64,000 bases of DNA, taken from assembly GCA_033558025.1 (NCBI GenBank), contig JAUCEF010000008.1, positions 1,736,001 to 1,800,000 on the forward strand, in the 5' to 3' direction. This document shows, one piece after another, positions 44,927-56,700 of the stretch. Origin of the DNA: Phytophthora sp. 'mugwort'. Lineage: Eukaryota > Oomycota > Peronosporomycetes > Peronosporales > Peronosporaceae. How positions within the stretch are numbered: the stretch's first letter is position 1; the number at the start of each line of letters is the position of its first letter. The notes below the pieces were generated by a model, which saw nothing but the letters and a program-made list of their open reading frames with translations, ran no database searches and was not told the DNA's origin. The position numbers and the translations under genes were made by a program.

Positions 44927-47900
44927 CTAAGCGTTGATAGCTGGTGATTGGAACGCCACTGGGATCTGCAGCTTTGTGTGCTTCTTTGCCCAGAAGCCCA
45001 TTCGTTTGCTCGATGCAGCAGCTGCAGCTGGTACCAGCACGCCGGTCCACGCAGCAGCGTTCATCTTCATCTGCGCCCGATGTGCGCGTTCGGCCTCCTC
45101 CTCTGCGGCGCGGCGTTCTCGTTCCTCACGCATACGCACTGCTTCGGCAATCTCCAGCTTCTGTAGCTTGCGCCTGCTTCGGATCTCAGCTTCACGCAGC
45201 GCGTCGTCTGTAGCTGCCACAGCAGTGCGCCGTCTCTTTTCCGTTCGCGCCATTTCCTCTTCGCGCCGGGCGCGTTTCCGCCGCTTTTCTTCGGCCTTAC
45301 GCTCCTGCTTGTTCATGCGCTCCATATTCGGTCTGTTTACATTGAGTTGCAGCTTCACTCGGGTAGCAGTCGCATCGGAAGCACGAGCATCATCGCGCGA
45401 GCCATTTGCGCCGCCGACAACGATCGTCCCGACGATAGATGTTGGCGTAACGACAGGAGCTGTTGAGGGTGTGCTCTTGTTGGGCGTGACACCACTTGCA
45501 GCATTGCTAGCAGCCACCGTTCCAGCTCCAGCAGCTTCCTCTGCTCGATTCTTGCTGCTTTTGTGATGATGCTTATGATGGTGCTTGTGTCCAGACCCCC
45601 CATCGGGAGTGGAGTGATGATGGTGTTTGTGGACTTTTTTTTCGCGTTCACTGCTGACCTCCGAGGTATCGCTCCGCTTCCGCTTTGACTCGTTCATGCG
45701 CTCCTTACGCAATAACTCCCGACGGCGAGTCTTCTCAGTCACCTCCAGCGTCACATCTCCCCACAAATCCTCCACTACAGCCAGCATGTGCACTGCGGCG
45801 GAGTACACGCTCCATCCCTCGCGGCCCTTGTCAGCGCGATTGTAAATCATTGCATTCTCGAATGTCAAGCGCACGTCCCGAATAAACTCGCCATGCACCT
45901 TGTACTCGAACTCGTTCAGCTTTTCTGCAATCGTCGACAAGTCCATGGGCGTCTTGATAATTTCGAAGTAGTCCGTCGATAATGCTGGGAACAACACGCG
46001 GACCGACTTACGGAACGGCCAGCAGTTCTTGTCGTGTTTCTGGCTGTTCAGTACCCGAAGCAGTTTTTGACACTCCTTGGCTTTAAGCTCAACCGGAACT
46101 GTGTTGACAAACTCTGCGCGCTCCCGTCTCAACTGATCGCGCTTGGCGCGGCTCTGCTCTCCAGAGACTTCCGGCACCGGAACAATCTGCAGCTCAGCGC
46201 ATAACGAATCGAAGTACCACATCAAATGCGCAGACATGTCGCGCACTTGGATTGAAGCTGGGTCATCCGCACAATTGAACTTGACAGCATTCTGGAAGAT
46301 AAGTCGGCCTTTACGAAGGAACTCAGCTTGGGTGAGCGCATGAGAATGAAGCTGTTCGCGCAGTGTACGCAGGTCCATAGGCTCCTCGATAAGGTTCGTG
46401 TACTCAGTAGCGAGGTGCGGGAATACCTCCAACAGTGGGTGGTTGAAGTGAAGCTTCGCCACTTGCTCAATCTTGATCAGACGATTCAGTACGCGGTCGC
46501 AGGCACTCTCCCAAGAGTTCAGGTCTGACTTTTTAAGCTTCTTGCTCTTCTTGCTTGATGACGAACTGGAAGCAAGGTGGGGCTCCACCAACCCTCTCTT
46601 CGAGGCGATGGCAGCCGATGCAGTTGCAGGGACTGCCGGCAGCGCCTTACCAAGGGTGGCAACCGCAGCAGGTGGAGGTGCATATGCAGAAGAAGCAGAG
46701 ACGAAAGAGGCTGGAGCAGTTGAAGTTCCCTGAGCAGTCAATCCCTTCTCCTGCACAATCAAAGCAAACGAGTATCAGTTGACGGCACAGTAGACCTGCA
46801 CAGGGCGGGCATGGCTCGTAGCATACCTGGGTAACGACGGTCGTGCTCCGCTCCTTCTTTTCCTTTTTTTCACGCTTCTTTTCCTTGTCTTTCTTCTTCT
46901 TCTTCTCCTTCTTTTCCTTCTTCTCTTTTTTCCGTTTCTCCTTCATCTCTTTGCGCAGCCGCTTTGCCTCCTCGGGTGTGAGCCCCGCAGGGTTAGCGCT
47001 GTCGATTGGCATCTCCTTATCAGCAGCTGATGATGAAGAAATCGCAGCAGTTGGAGCAGACGCTGCCTTCACATGAGCCACTGGCCTCGTCAAAATAGCT
47101 AGTGTTGGTGCTGCTGATACGACTACGGGCTCTAGCTTGAGTGCCTTCCTGCTGCTGCTTGACTCAACGTCCTTCTTGGGGTCGCTAGAGAGGGTGGCAC
47201 TACTGGGGATAACCAATGAAGAAACCGGCATCGGCCTCTTGATCGGAGAGGGATCGGGAGATTTCTTCATGGGTTTATGGAGAGAAGAGGACACCTTCCC
47301 GGTAGCTGCAGCATGCCCTATAGCTTCAGGAACCCTTGGAGGCGCTGCTCGCTTAGGCGTTGTAGCTAAAGATGACGGGACGGATGCGGCCTGCGCCAAA
47401 TGAGTCGGTGTTTGAGACGGACCGTTGACCATACCATCAAGAGGACCCAGCTTCTCGTTGCAAAGCTCCACAAAATAGTTGCGCAGGTTCGTCGCCATCG
47501 CGCGGATGTCGGCGCCTTCCACTGGATCACTATTGTACTTGTGGCAGTTGGAAAAGATTAAATGCACGTCAGCGCTGAACTCGTCGACGCTGCCGTACCG
47601 ATCGCTTTTCAGTTTGCGCTCGATTTTGGCGAAATCCATTGGCTCCGGGACGATCGTCAGATAATCTGGATACTTTGTAGTGTCCACAGCAGTCAAAAAA
47701 GGCCCAGCCGTCTTGATCTCGATTCCACCAAACCCCTTCATCTTGTGTCCACGCAATTGCTTCATGATCCCCAAACAGATTTCCTTTTCCGGTAACCCAC
47801 CGCCCGTCTCACGAGACTTCGACGACTTTGAAGATTTTGACGACTTCAACGACTTCTTCTTGGTCTTTTCATGCTCGTTTCCAGGCAAACTGACGCTAGG

Positions 47901-49601
47901 CGCAGATGATGGAAGCGAGGAGTGAGAATGCGAACCAGTGGAGACAGATTTGACCTTTGATGAGGAGGAAGAAGAAGATCGCTGCTTTTCTCGAGATGTT
48001 ACACTGCTGCTCGTCGAGGAACCGAAGATAGCGCTTTGTGTATGCAACACACGTAGTAAAGTCTCCGCAGACTCGCAGTAGGTCTGTCCTTGAGGGTCCG
48101 GCTTCCAGTAAAGAATGCAATTGTCGAAGACCAGCTTCATGCCCGCGATGAATTCTGAGACGTGCTTGTACACGCCCAGGTGTAATTTTGACGATACCGT
48201 GCCAATATCCATGGGGTTCTTGACTGTTTTGTAGTAATTGTACGGAATTTGGTCGGGAGAATCGTAGTACGACTCGATCGGGTACTTGAACCACTGCGCT
48301 GTCTCCTGTCCACCCGTTCGATGAGCCAGGATCTCATGAACAATCTGATGGCATTTCCATCGCTCCGGAAGACCAGGCCACGAGCCACCGATCTTGGTAA
48401 ACTGATTCTCAAACAACTTCATGAGGGTCACTGCATGGTTCCGCATCACTTTGCTCAGGATCACATCGCTGTTGTATACCAAACAATTTGAAAAAATCAG
48501 ACGCATGTCGTATGCAAACGCGTCAATGGTAGGGTAACTTCCGCTGCGAAGCTTCTTCTGAACGCCATAGAGATGCATCCGATTCGGGACTTTGACGCGA
48601 TAGTCTGGAAAATGGGTCAAGTCCACTGGCTGCAAGAACGGAGCAGCGGGACTGATGTTCCCCTCCTTATACTTGATCAATTTCATCAGCAACGAGAGAC
48701 ATACCGTCACTTCCGATTCCGACATCTTCGCTCCAGAACCATGAGTCGGAGTCAGCTCTCGCTTCACTACAGAGCTGGTACTTGGAGGGACAATCAAAAC
48801 ACTAGGCGCTGGAGGAACGATGTCGTTCATGGGCGCTGCCTCTTTGGTTACCGTACTAAGAGACGCGGCAACTCCATCCTCATGCTCGCTGCGATGAAGT
48901 TTCTTCTTGCTCTCGCCGCTGCTAGAGCTTGAGTGTTTGTGTTCCCTGTCCTTCTCCCTGTCCTTGCTTTTCTTCTTGGACTTCTTGGACTTTTTGTCCT
49001 TTTTACTGTGCTTGTGCTTGTGTCTGCTTCCCTCCTCTCCGTCTTCTCGATGGTGGTGATGACGGCTGCTACTGCTGCTGTGATGGCTACTGCTGCTGCG
49101 GTGAGGATGGTGCGAAGACGACGAGGACGAGCCCGCGCCTTCCCCCTCATGCCTCCCCGCGTCGCCATCCTCAGCCCTCCGTTTTTCCTCCTTGGCCTCC
49201 CGATGTGCCGCCTTCGCCACTGCCACCGCCGCGTCATCCGCCCGGAAAACGTTGTCAATGGCCTTGGCGTAGGCCGTCTCAAAGACCCTCAGCAGATGCT
49301 GCGCCGCCGCGTAGACGGAGCCTTTGACATCCTGATCGTCCTTGTTGTACACGAGCGCATTGTGGAAGACGAGACGCACGTCCCGCGCGAACTTCTCGTG
49401 CGACTTGAAGCGACAGCGCGAGGGCTTCAAGCCCAGATTCTTCTTGATGGTGCCTAAGTCCATGGGCCGCTTGATCACCTGGTCGTACCCAGGGATGCTT
49501 ACAGGCGTCATGAACACCCACGACCAACTCTCCTGCACACGCTGGTTCGTCAGCAGCTCCAGTAGCCGCACGCACTCGGCGTGCGCCGCCTCCGAGATCA
49601 T
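44927..49601 (-). CDS. Giant protein with six bromodomains (polybromo-like, no BAH seen)
   Basis: Exons 49601..46827 and 46750..44927, phase 0, 76-bp intron (GTATGC...TTGTGCAG); about 1532 residues, no stop inside. Six bromodomains, approximate residues and Kac-contact site: BD1 1-118 (NALVYNKDD), BD2 292-400 (NCLVYNSDV), BD3 415-525 (NCILYWKPD, Asn replaced by Trp), BD4 600-710 (NCHKYNSDP), BD5 1000-1110 (NAVKFNCAD), BD6 1140-1255 (NAMIYNRAD). Each has the PMDLxTI-type turn. Linkers are His/Ser/Lys-rich; the C-terminus is a basic coiled coil (KQERKAEEKRRKRARREEEM). Six bromodomains occur in polybromo of PBAF remodellers, but no BAH or HMG domain is visible. A further short 5' exon is possible, since a good acceptor (TTTTCTTGTCTCCTCAG) ends two bases before this ATG. 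Confidence 0.88.
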
Positions 49602-49765
49602 TGCTGAGGAGACAAGAAAACAATCACTCCTGCTCAAAATTCCATAATGCGCCAGCGTGCGTGTTAAGAGCGAGTTGTGTGACAGTAGCAAGTCACCATA
49701 TGTACAAATGAGATCACCAGTCATTTTAAGCCCATACAACAGTGAACCCGAAGGCAACGACAACC
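49602..49765. promoter_or_regulatory. Divergent promoter, bromodomain gene / SLU7
   Basis: 164 bp between the two start codons. No TATA box or clear initiator. If the bromodomain gene has an extra 5' exon, part of this region is its intron. Confidence 0.4.
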
Positions 49766-51577
49766 ATGGCGCCGACTGGGGGCGAGCGCTTGTCGAGCAG
49801 CGACTTCAAGAAGAAGCGCGACATCGAGGAGGCGCGCAAGAACGGCACGCTGCCACCCGAGCAGGATGCGGATGGCAACCTCATCAATCCGCATAACCCC
49901 GAGTTCATCAGCAAGGTGCCGTGGTATTTGGGCGACACGGGGCCGTCGCTCAAGCATCAGACGCTGCAACACCAGGCACATCTGCTGTCCATCCACGAGG
50001 CCGATGAGCTTTACCTTAAGGGCAGGAGACAGCACGTGGCGGCGACGTCGAGCTCCGGCAGACAGCGAAAATGGCGCAAGGGCGCGTGTAAGAACTGCGG
50101 CGCCATGAGTCACAAGACCAACGAGTGCGTCGAGCGCCCGCGCAAGGTCGGCGCCTGGAAGACCAATAAGGACATCAAGAGCGACGAGATGGTCGTGGAC
50201 GTGCGCTCGGAGAAGTTCGGCAAGCTCGCATTCGACGCCAAGCGCGACCAATGGCTGGGCTACGACCCCAAGGAGCACTCGAAGACTATTGAACGATACG
50301 AGAAGGTGGATGCCGTTCGCAAGAAGCTACGCGCCGAGGAAGTCAACGAAAAGCTGAAGGAGTCCGCCGATAAGAAGAAGGAGAAGAAGGCGCGGGCGAA
50401 GCTCAATGACAAGGAGAAAAACAAGGATGTGGCATCCAATTCGGGCTCTGACTCCGACTCCGACTACGAGTCGGACATGGAGTCGGAGGACGAGGAATTC
50501 CGTGATCGCGACGAAGGACCCATGTTTACTGATCGTGTCGCACGTCAGGGTGGTGTCGGTGGTGCTCAGATGAAGACGACGGTGCGCAATCTGCGTATCC
50601 GCGAGGACACAGCCAAGTACCTGCGTAATTTAAACCCGAACTCGGCCTACTATGATCCAAAGACGCGATCTATGCGTGACAACCCCAACCCAGAGCTGAA
50701 TCCGGAGGACACCACGTTCATTGGCGACAATATGGCGCGTTTCACAGGGGACGCACAGAAACTAGCGTCTGCTCAGCTCTTCGCGTGGGAGGCTTACTCG
50801 AAGGGCACGGACATTCACCCGCTTGCGAATCCCTCGCAAGCAGAATTTTTGAAGAAGCAGTATGAAGAGAGGAAGGCTGCACTGGAGAAGGAGAAGAGCC
50901 GCAAGATCTTAGACAAATACGGGGGTCAGGAACACCTAAAAGCACCACCCAAGGAGCTTCTATTGGCGCAGAGCGAGCACTATGTCGAGTACTCGCGTGA
51001 CGGCCGTGTCGTCAAAGGTCGTGAACCAGCACCTCTACGCTCCAAGTACATCGAGGATGCTTTCGAGAACAATCATACAAGCATCTGGGGCTCTTGGTTT
51101 GATCGCAGTGAGATGACGTGGGGATATGCGTGCTGTCACTCGAAGGTTCGCAAGTCGTATTGCACGGGTCAAGACGGAAAGATGGCGTTAGAAGAGTCCA
51201 AGTCAGCGAACGTGGAGAGACCGATGCTGAAGGTACCTGAGAAGCTTGAACCAGGGCAGACCGACGGATTGGCTGCCGCTAAGGCAGGTGGTGTCATTAG
51301 TAAGCGCAGTGAAATGTATGGCGAGAATATTGCTCCTGAACTGGATGAAAAGAAACTCAAGAAAGCTCTCAAGAAGGCAGGGAAGGAGAAAAACAAGATG
51401 CAAGCGGACGACAAGAAGCGCAAGTACAACTCTATGGGTAACTACGAGGTGAACGCCGAAGAAATGGAGGCCTACAAATTGTTCAAGTCCCGCGGTGAAG
51501 ACCCCATGGCGAAAGTTCTTGACAACGACGTACTGCTTGAAGAAGATGAAGGGAAAGGGAAACGAGCAAAGCGTTAG
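49766..51577 (+). CDS. SLU7: SLU7, second-step pre-mRNA splicing factor
   Basis: 603 residues, no intron. N-terminus FKKKRDIEEARKNGTLPPEQ and NPHNPEFISKVPWYLG are SLU7 hallmarks. The CCHC zinc knuckle is CKNCGAMSHKTNEC (C-x2-C-x4-H-x4-C, near residue 110), followed by VERPRKVGAWKTNKDI. Middle region: FAWEAYSKGTDIHPLANPSQ, EYSRDGRVVKG and HTSIWGSWFDR, all shared with the family, and WGYACCHSKVRKSYCTGQDG. Internal Lys/Glu and acidic low-complexity stretches lie near residues 200-255. SLU7 acts at 3' splice-site choice in step two. Start at 49766 because an in-frame GTG further upstream is not credible. Divergent from the bromodomain gene. Confidence 0.93.
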   Translation: MAPTGGERLSSSDFKKKRDIEEARKNGTLPPEQDADGNLINPHNPEFISKVPWYLGDTGPSLKHQTLQHQAHLLSIHEADELYLKGRRQHVAATSSSGRQRKWRKGACKNCGAMSHKTNECVERPRKVGAWKTNKDIKSDEMVVDVRSEKFGKLAFDAKRDQWLGYDPKEHSKTIERYEKVDAVRKKLRAEEVNEKLKESADKKKEKKARAKLNDKEKNKDVASNSGSDSDSDYESDMESEDEEFRDRDEGPMFTDRVARQGGVGGAQMKTTVRNLRIREDTAKYLRNLNPNSAYYDPKTRSMRDNPNPELNPEDTTFIGDNMARFTGDAQKLASAQLFAWEAYSKGTDIHPLANPSQAEFLKKQYEERKAALEKEKSRKILDKYGGQEHLKAPPKELLLAQSEHYVEYSRDGRVVKGREPAPLRSKYIEDAFENNHTSIWGSWFDRSEMTWGYACCHSKVRKSYCTGQDGKMALEESKSANVERPMLKVPEKLEPGQTDGLAAAKAGGVISKRSEMYGENIAPELDEKKLKKALKKAGKEKNKMQADDKKRKYNSMGNYEVNAEEMEAYKLFKSRGEDPMAKVLDNDVLLEEDEGKGKRAKR

Positions 51578-51675
51578 CACTTTTTGCTTGAACCCCACGC
51601 AAGTCCTTCGGCATGATGGCCAAATTGCGCGGGGGTGAGAACCCATCAATAGTAGCACGTCTCGGGCACGATCGT

Positions 51676-52762
51676 CTAAGGGAAAAGCTGGTCCAGGATC
51701 TGAATAGTCTCCTCCGGGTTCTTGACCGAGTGGCCGATGGTCCGCTCGCTCGTGTAGATCTCGTAGTCGTTGCCGCCCTGTATACGCGATCAGTCAGGTA
51801 CCAGACAAATAACATGCGAAATGACTGCAAACGAGCTCACCTTGTTGGTCTTGTCACCGAAAAAGTGGATCTCATCGTAGTCCTTGACGTCCAGGTAACG
51901 CAGGCAGAAAGTCTTATCCCAGCCCTGTAGCAATACGAGCATTAGTTAACTGAGTCTCCAGGGGCGAATATGACACTAGTACAGTGTTTATTACTGTGGG
52001 GAACACGTCGAACGAAATCTGTACAATATAATTGAAAAAAATGCCAAACCAACGCATTAGTTCGCATTCGTATTAACAACATCAGCAACGCATGCCCCAC
52101 CTGTCCGCCGATAGAAAAGGTCAGGTTGTACTCAGAGAACTCGGTACGGAGCTTCTCCACAAAGGTCTCACGGATCTTGTGGATGTGGTCGTACTTCTCA
52201 AACTCATCGCGCTCGTCCTGTGAGCAATTGCGGCCAATAGGTGACACGTTGATCATACCCATGCGGAACTCCACGAACGTTCCACGCTTCACGGGGATAT
52301 CCAGGTCCGCGATGTAACGCAGGCAGAAGTTGATTAACTTGTTGATCTGCGGATTTGAATACTGGCTCTTGAGGTTCTGTAGACACCATCACAGCGGTCA
52401 GTCAGGCCCGGCAGCCCGTGGACCAGTCAGCGCACTTACCGTCTCGCCCACGAGCTTTCCCTTGTGATAGGCCATCAGGCCGTTCTCTGAGAAGCTGTAG
52501 TCGAAGTTGTCGGTCACTGCAATGACGAGCGAGTCACAGGTCAGTCCAAACAGCCATATAGTCAATCAGCACTCAACGCACCGTCCTCGCCGAGCTGCTC
52601 CTTCTGCTTCACCAGGTCAGAGCCGCCCACGACGCCGATCGTGATGCTCTCGCGAAGCTTCTTGAGGCGTGCTAGCATCTCGAGCGTCGCGGTCTTGCGC
52701 GCCGCCGTGAGCGTGCCGTCCACGTCGAAGAGGGCGATGATGCGGGGGTTCTTGGGGGCCAT
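51676..52762 (-). CDS. PMM: Phosphomannomutase (PMM), six exons including a 24-nt microexon
   Basis: Exons 52762..52582, 52516..52440, 52376..52101, 52018..51995, 51924..51841, 51777..51676; all introns GT-AG, total 744 nt, 247 residues, intact. HAD-type motif [12 protein letters not shown] carries the catalytic Asp pair; [50 protein letters not shown] (substrate cap) and [22 protein letters not shown], then [15 protein letters not shown]. It converts mannose-6-phosphate to mannose-1-phosphate for GDP-mannose and glycosylation in the cytosol. The microexon encodes ISFDVFPT, a conserved stretch, so it must be included for a normal protein. Length equals that of animal and plant PMMs. Confidence 0.95.
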
Positions 52763-53334
52763 CGGACTTGGAGCTTTCGTGAATATCCGTCCACGTGTCC
52801 GTGTAAAGCAATGATCCTTTTGGAGTGGTGAACACTGAAATTTAGTATTTGTTTTAGTTACTCACATTTCATTATGTGGCCTATGACTTTAACATGTAAA
52901 TTTTGATACATGTATTAATACGTGTAACTTTAACAAAATATAGCTCTCGGATATTTAAAAAAGATCTAATAAACAACTGTACACAACCAGATATGTATAC
53001 ATAACTTCCTCTAATCATCTATATTTTAATCACCCACTGGTCGGCTACGGGCTCACCTTCGCGTAACATGCGACAGAAAGTAATTTTCGGCATTATTTAT
53101 TTTATCTGCTTGTACTACATAGGGTTGCAATATCGCCCACCTTGGAAGACCCAGCGGCTAGCCATTTCTGTAATTTGTATTTTCTGTACTTTCCCGGAAT
53201 AGTTTGCGGCAATGCACAGCCTTGTCCGGTCGGTTATCTATAGCGAAGTGGTCTTATTAGCGGTCTAAAACGGTCGATTGGCAAATAAATCGGACATAAG
53301 GCGTGGTTTTCACAATATCAGAAGAGAGTTGGGA
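52763..53334. other. AT-rich spacer
   Basis: 5' flank of PMM and then AT-rich DNA with no coding frame. It may contain the worn left part of the retroelement tail that follows. Confidence 0.4.
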
Positions 53335-53500
53335 ACCGGACCGACTTTCAGGAGAAAGCGAAGTGAAAGCAATCCTCGACGATCGGATGCCCATGTCTAC
53401 CAGGACTGGGCGACCTGTACGTGGATTCAAGATTCAGTGGGATGACCAGGGCGAGCCTACTTAAGAGCCAATATTAAATCTTTCCCGGCGGGATGCTCTA
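53335..53500 (+). pseudogene. Chromodomain tail of a decayed Ty3/gypsy pol
   Basis: Plus strand: SEVKAILDDRMPMST, then RPVRGFKIQWDDQGEPT, a stop, then EPILNLS. The pattern (V-x-x-I-L-D ... FKIxW ... EPTWEP-x-x-NLS) is the integrase-terminal chromodomain of oomycete chromoviruses. The rest of pol is not found to the left. Confidence 0.6.
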
Positions 53501-53773
53501 CGACTACTTGCGACGAAAACGCAGCGAACGACGTTTGCAAACGGTCCAAGTCGCCGATGAAGACTAGGTGACCCTCGTCGCCAAATTGATGAACTGCGCT
53601 TGGAGCAATGCAGCCCGAGACTGCAGACGAAAACAACTACTGCAACAACTACATATTGCATTTGAATTGTAAACGAACTTTCAATATGGAAAGATTTACG
53701 AATTGGAATGAAGACTGGGCGCACCAACTATATTGCTGCTACAAACCGATACCATGTGCGTCATCACTGAGAC

Positions 53774-56700
53774 TTAGCCCTGGTTAGTTGAACTTTCGGT
53801 AATGACCACGGCCGATGTTCCACCGGTTCCTGCGCGTTTCCAAGCCTCAATTCGCTTGAACCACGCCTGCGAGATATCCTTGTCAGCCAAGTCCGGATTC
53901 ATCACCACATTCTGTCCGGCATCGCTTTCGTTCATTCCCCAAGGTACGACTAACTCGGAGGAAACAGTACTTGTAACGAAAGTAGCCTTGTATGGGTGCC
54001 CACTTGGAACGTCATCCCAACAGTTACGCCACGGCTGCCCCGCATCCAGACCAGCCACACTGCAACACCAACCTTCGGTAGCGGGAACCCACGGCAACCT
54101 CAAACGAATACGGGGGTATGAACGGCTTAAACAAGAACTCGGCCGGCAATTCGTGAGGCTGGTTGTCCTTCTGAACACACCACTTCCAGAATTGAGTAAA
54201 CCTGTTCCTGACGTTATCGGGCGCTTGTTCCGAGCTTGAAGATATTGATGCCAAGCTTTTCGAGCAGTTCGAACGAGAGATGGATCACCGCTGAGCCCTC
54301 CTACCGGCGACGCCAGTGCAGTTTCGACCGCGAAATTTGTAATTCAATGGCTACGTTCCCACAAAGCAATTCCCACGTCATCATTCTCCGAGCTTTCGCA
54401 TTTGCGACCGTGGGCTTGACGCCAAAGTTTGATGGTACGGGCAACTTTAGTTCCACGAATCGAGATGTGCAAGTCCGCATAAATGGCGTCACGTCGAACT
54501 GACACGCGTGATCAGGGAGCTTCTTATTGAAAACTTGATACGGGTGCTTGGGGTCTTTCCAATCTTCGAGTGCCTTGATCCCCTCGACCGAAACTTTAGT
54601 AACGAGATTCCCGGAATCGGAGGAGGAGAGAGGAAATTAAGGATACGAAAAACCAGCATGTCTGAGTGCCGCAGTCTGAAACCCAGGTTCAGTGAACAAC
54701 TTGGTAAATCCCAAAACCTTGGACGATGGACGCGTTAATGGTTGCCGACCGCTAATAGGTAGAAGCGTCTTCGACAATGTGACGTTGCCAGGATCGGGCC
54801 CGAGCGCTGCCGGCATAAGATCCAATGCTGTAACATGTGGGCTTGCAGCCTTATTACTGAGACTTGCTGGTCTGGGATCCAGTGCAGGCACGAGAACTGG
54901 AACGTAACCCGAGCGAGAATTCACCACAGCCATTCGGCGACGCGATCTCGTCGCGCATCGGCCCGTACTCGAAAGCTGCCAATTCAGCGGCTATCAACAC
55001 ACCATTTTCCTTCTCTTCTGCATCCAATTCAGGGTCAGCAGATCGAGGAGGTGTAGAATTCACGTGAACCACTGGAGACGAACTCGAACCGAAGAGGAAA
55101 TCGTTGCTGATGGTTTCTTGAGCGATAACACATGCCGAGGATTCTCGTGAACGGAAAGCTGAGGGCGCCGAGGAGTGGTCGTACTTGGAGGTATTGGAGA
55201 GACTCCAGTGTCGGGATCCATACTCCGATCGCCGTCCCTGGTAGGCGACAGTTCCTAAGTGGATGCAGGCGACGATCGTCCGGAAACTCCTGTAGCTGCC
55301 GGAGTAACTGGAAAAGAACTTGAGACCGATGAGCCGAAACATCAGATAACGTCGACAGTCCAGATGCAGACCGTGGCTTCGGTGACGATGCAGGTTTTGA
55401 CTTGGAGGGCAGCCGAGACTTGGAACCGGGAAACTTGGTTAAGTGGAGCTCATTGTTTTACTAGGATGATGGCTTGAGTGAGCTTTCCGGATCTTGCGTG
55501 GACCATCTGGACGCTAGTTTAAAGCCCGAAGCTGTTTTCTCAAGAAGCGACGAAAGTGGTCGAGGAGACCTCGGTGAAGGTTCCGAACTAGAGGGAGTGT
55601 CTCTCGTTTCCTCATCCATCGAGTCTTCACGGGTTTCAATGCCAGACCTTGAATCCCGGGTGCGACTTTGAACTATCCTTGAAGAAGCGACGGCGTGAGT
55701 GGTAGATGCTGGAGAGATTTCAACGGTTGGAGTATCGCAGAGATGGTGTACTTGACGAGCTAACTCGATTGCTTGAGCTTTGGCCGACTTGGATTGATCC
55801 ATCACCATAACGAGATCTGGACAATTTCGGTTGCTTGTGAATCCAGATCTAGCAAACCTATGTCCAGCTCACCGAGCCACTGCCTATAGCACCACAAACA
55901 AGATGATAAGACGAAAGTCACTTTGGATGCCTATATGTGAAATAAGGCTTACCTTTGCGTAGAATTAGCAACGCGTCGGCGTCCAAATTTCGGTCGTCAA
56001 CAACAGTCGAAGGAATCTGATTGCCCGAAATGTCTGCTCCACCGTGAACTTCATGTCTATTTCAGGAGAGCACGTTGCGCTCGGTCAGCAGCGGCATTCC
56101 CCTTGCCCGCAAGATAACGCTGGAGGATGTTAATCCGCTTTGCACCAAGCGCCAAGTCCTTCTTGGAGAATTCCCAGTCACCCTTGATCTTGCGTCTCAC
56201 GAATCATGTGAAACATCGGCAACCTTCAAACGCGCCGTAAGCTTGGCAGTGATTTCATTCTGCATATCCACGTGAGTCTGGAGAGCGATGAGTTGATTGT
56301 CGCTAGTAACGCGTTGACTCTCCGAAGCCTTCAAGAGACGAGTGAGCTCCATGATTTCAGCATTCGCTTGCCCAAGTAACAGCTCGGAAGTCTCGCGCCT
56401 TATCTTGGAAGCCATGGCCGAATATACAGCCTCAGACTTGGGTGCGTCAGCCATCTTGACTTGAGCACGGAGTTTCCCAAGTTCTTTAGCGACATCTCGC
56501 GGATCTGGTTCTGGCTGGTGAATTGCGGCAACGAGATCTGGAATCGACTGAGCGCTAGCTATTTGTTGGTCAGGAACGTGATCTCCTCGCTGAGGCGGAT
56601 TTATAACCAACTGCGCGAGACACCGAACTGCCTAGGTGAACCGCGCGCCGAGAATCACAGTTAGCCTCTCAGAGGCCTCGTCGGTCGCATCCATCAGCAT
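53774..56700 (-). pseudogene. Large decayed minus-strand gene next to a chromovirus tail, unrecognised
   Basis: A chain of minus-strand segments in changing frames, from ~56700 to the TAG at 53774. First a coiled coil (VAKELGKLRAQVKMADAPKS, ELLLGQANAEIMELTRLLKA); then a Ser/Pro-rich middle (ETRDTPSSSEPSPRSPRPLS); then globular pieces (GIKALEDWKDPKHPYQVFNK, RFVELKLPVPSNFGVKP, NRFTQFWKWCVQKDNQPHEL, GMNESDAGQNVVMNPDLADK, ISQAWFKRIEAWKRAG). At least six frame changes or stops. I do not recognise the family. Its place, antisense just after a chromodomain, parallels the antisense gene of the 11.6-18.4 kb element. Confidence 0.4.

Noticed and set aside
44934..45566. 210-codon plus-strand frame opposite the bromodomain gene's 3' exon
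   Set aside because: Ser/Ala/Arg low-complexity shadow of the Lys/Glu-rich minus-strand tail.
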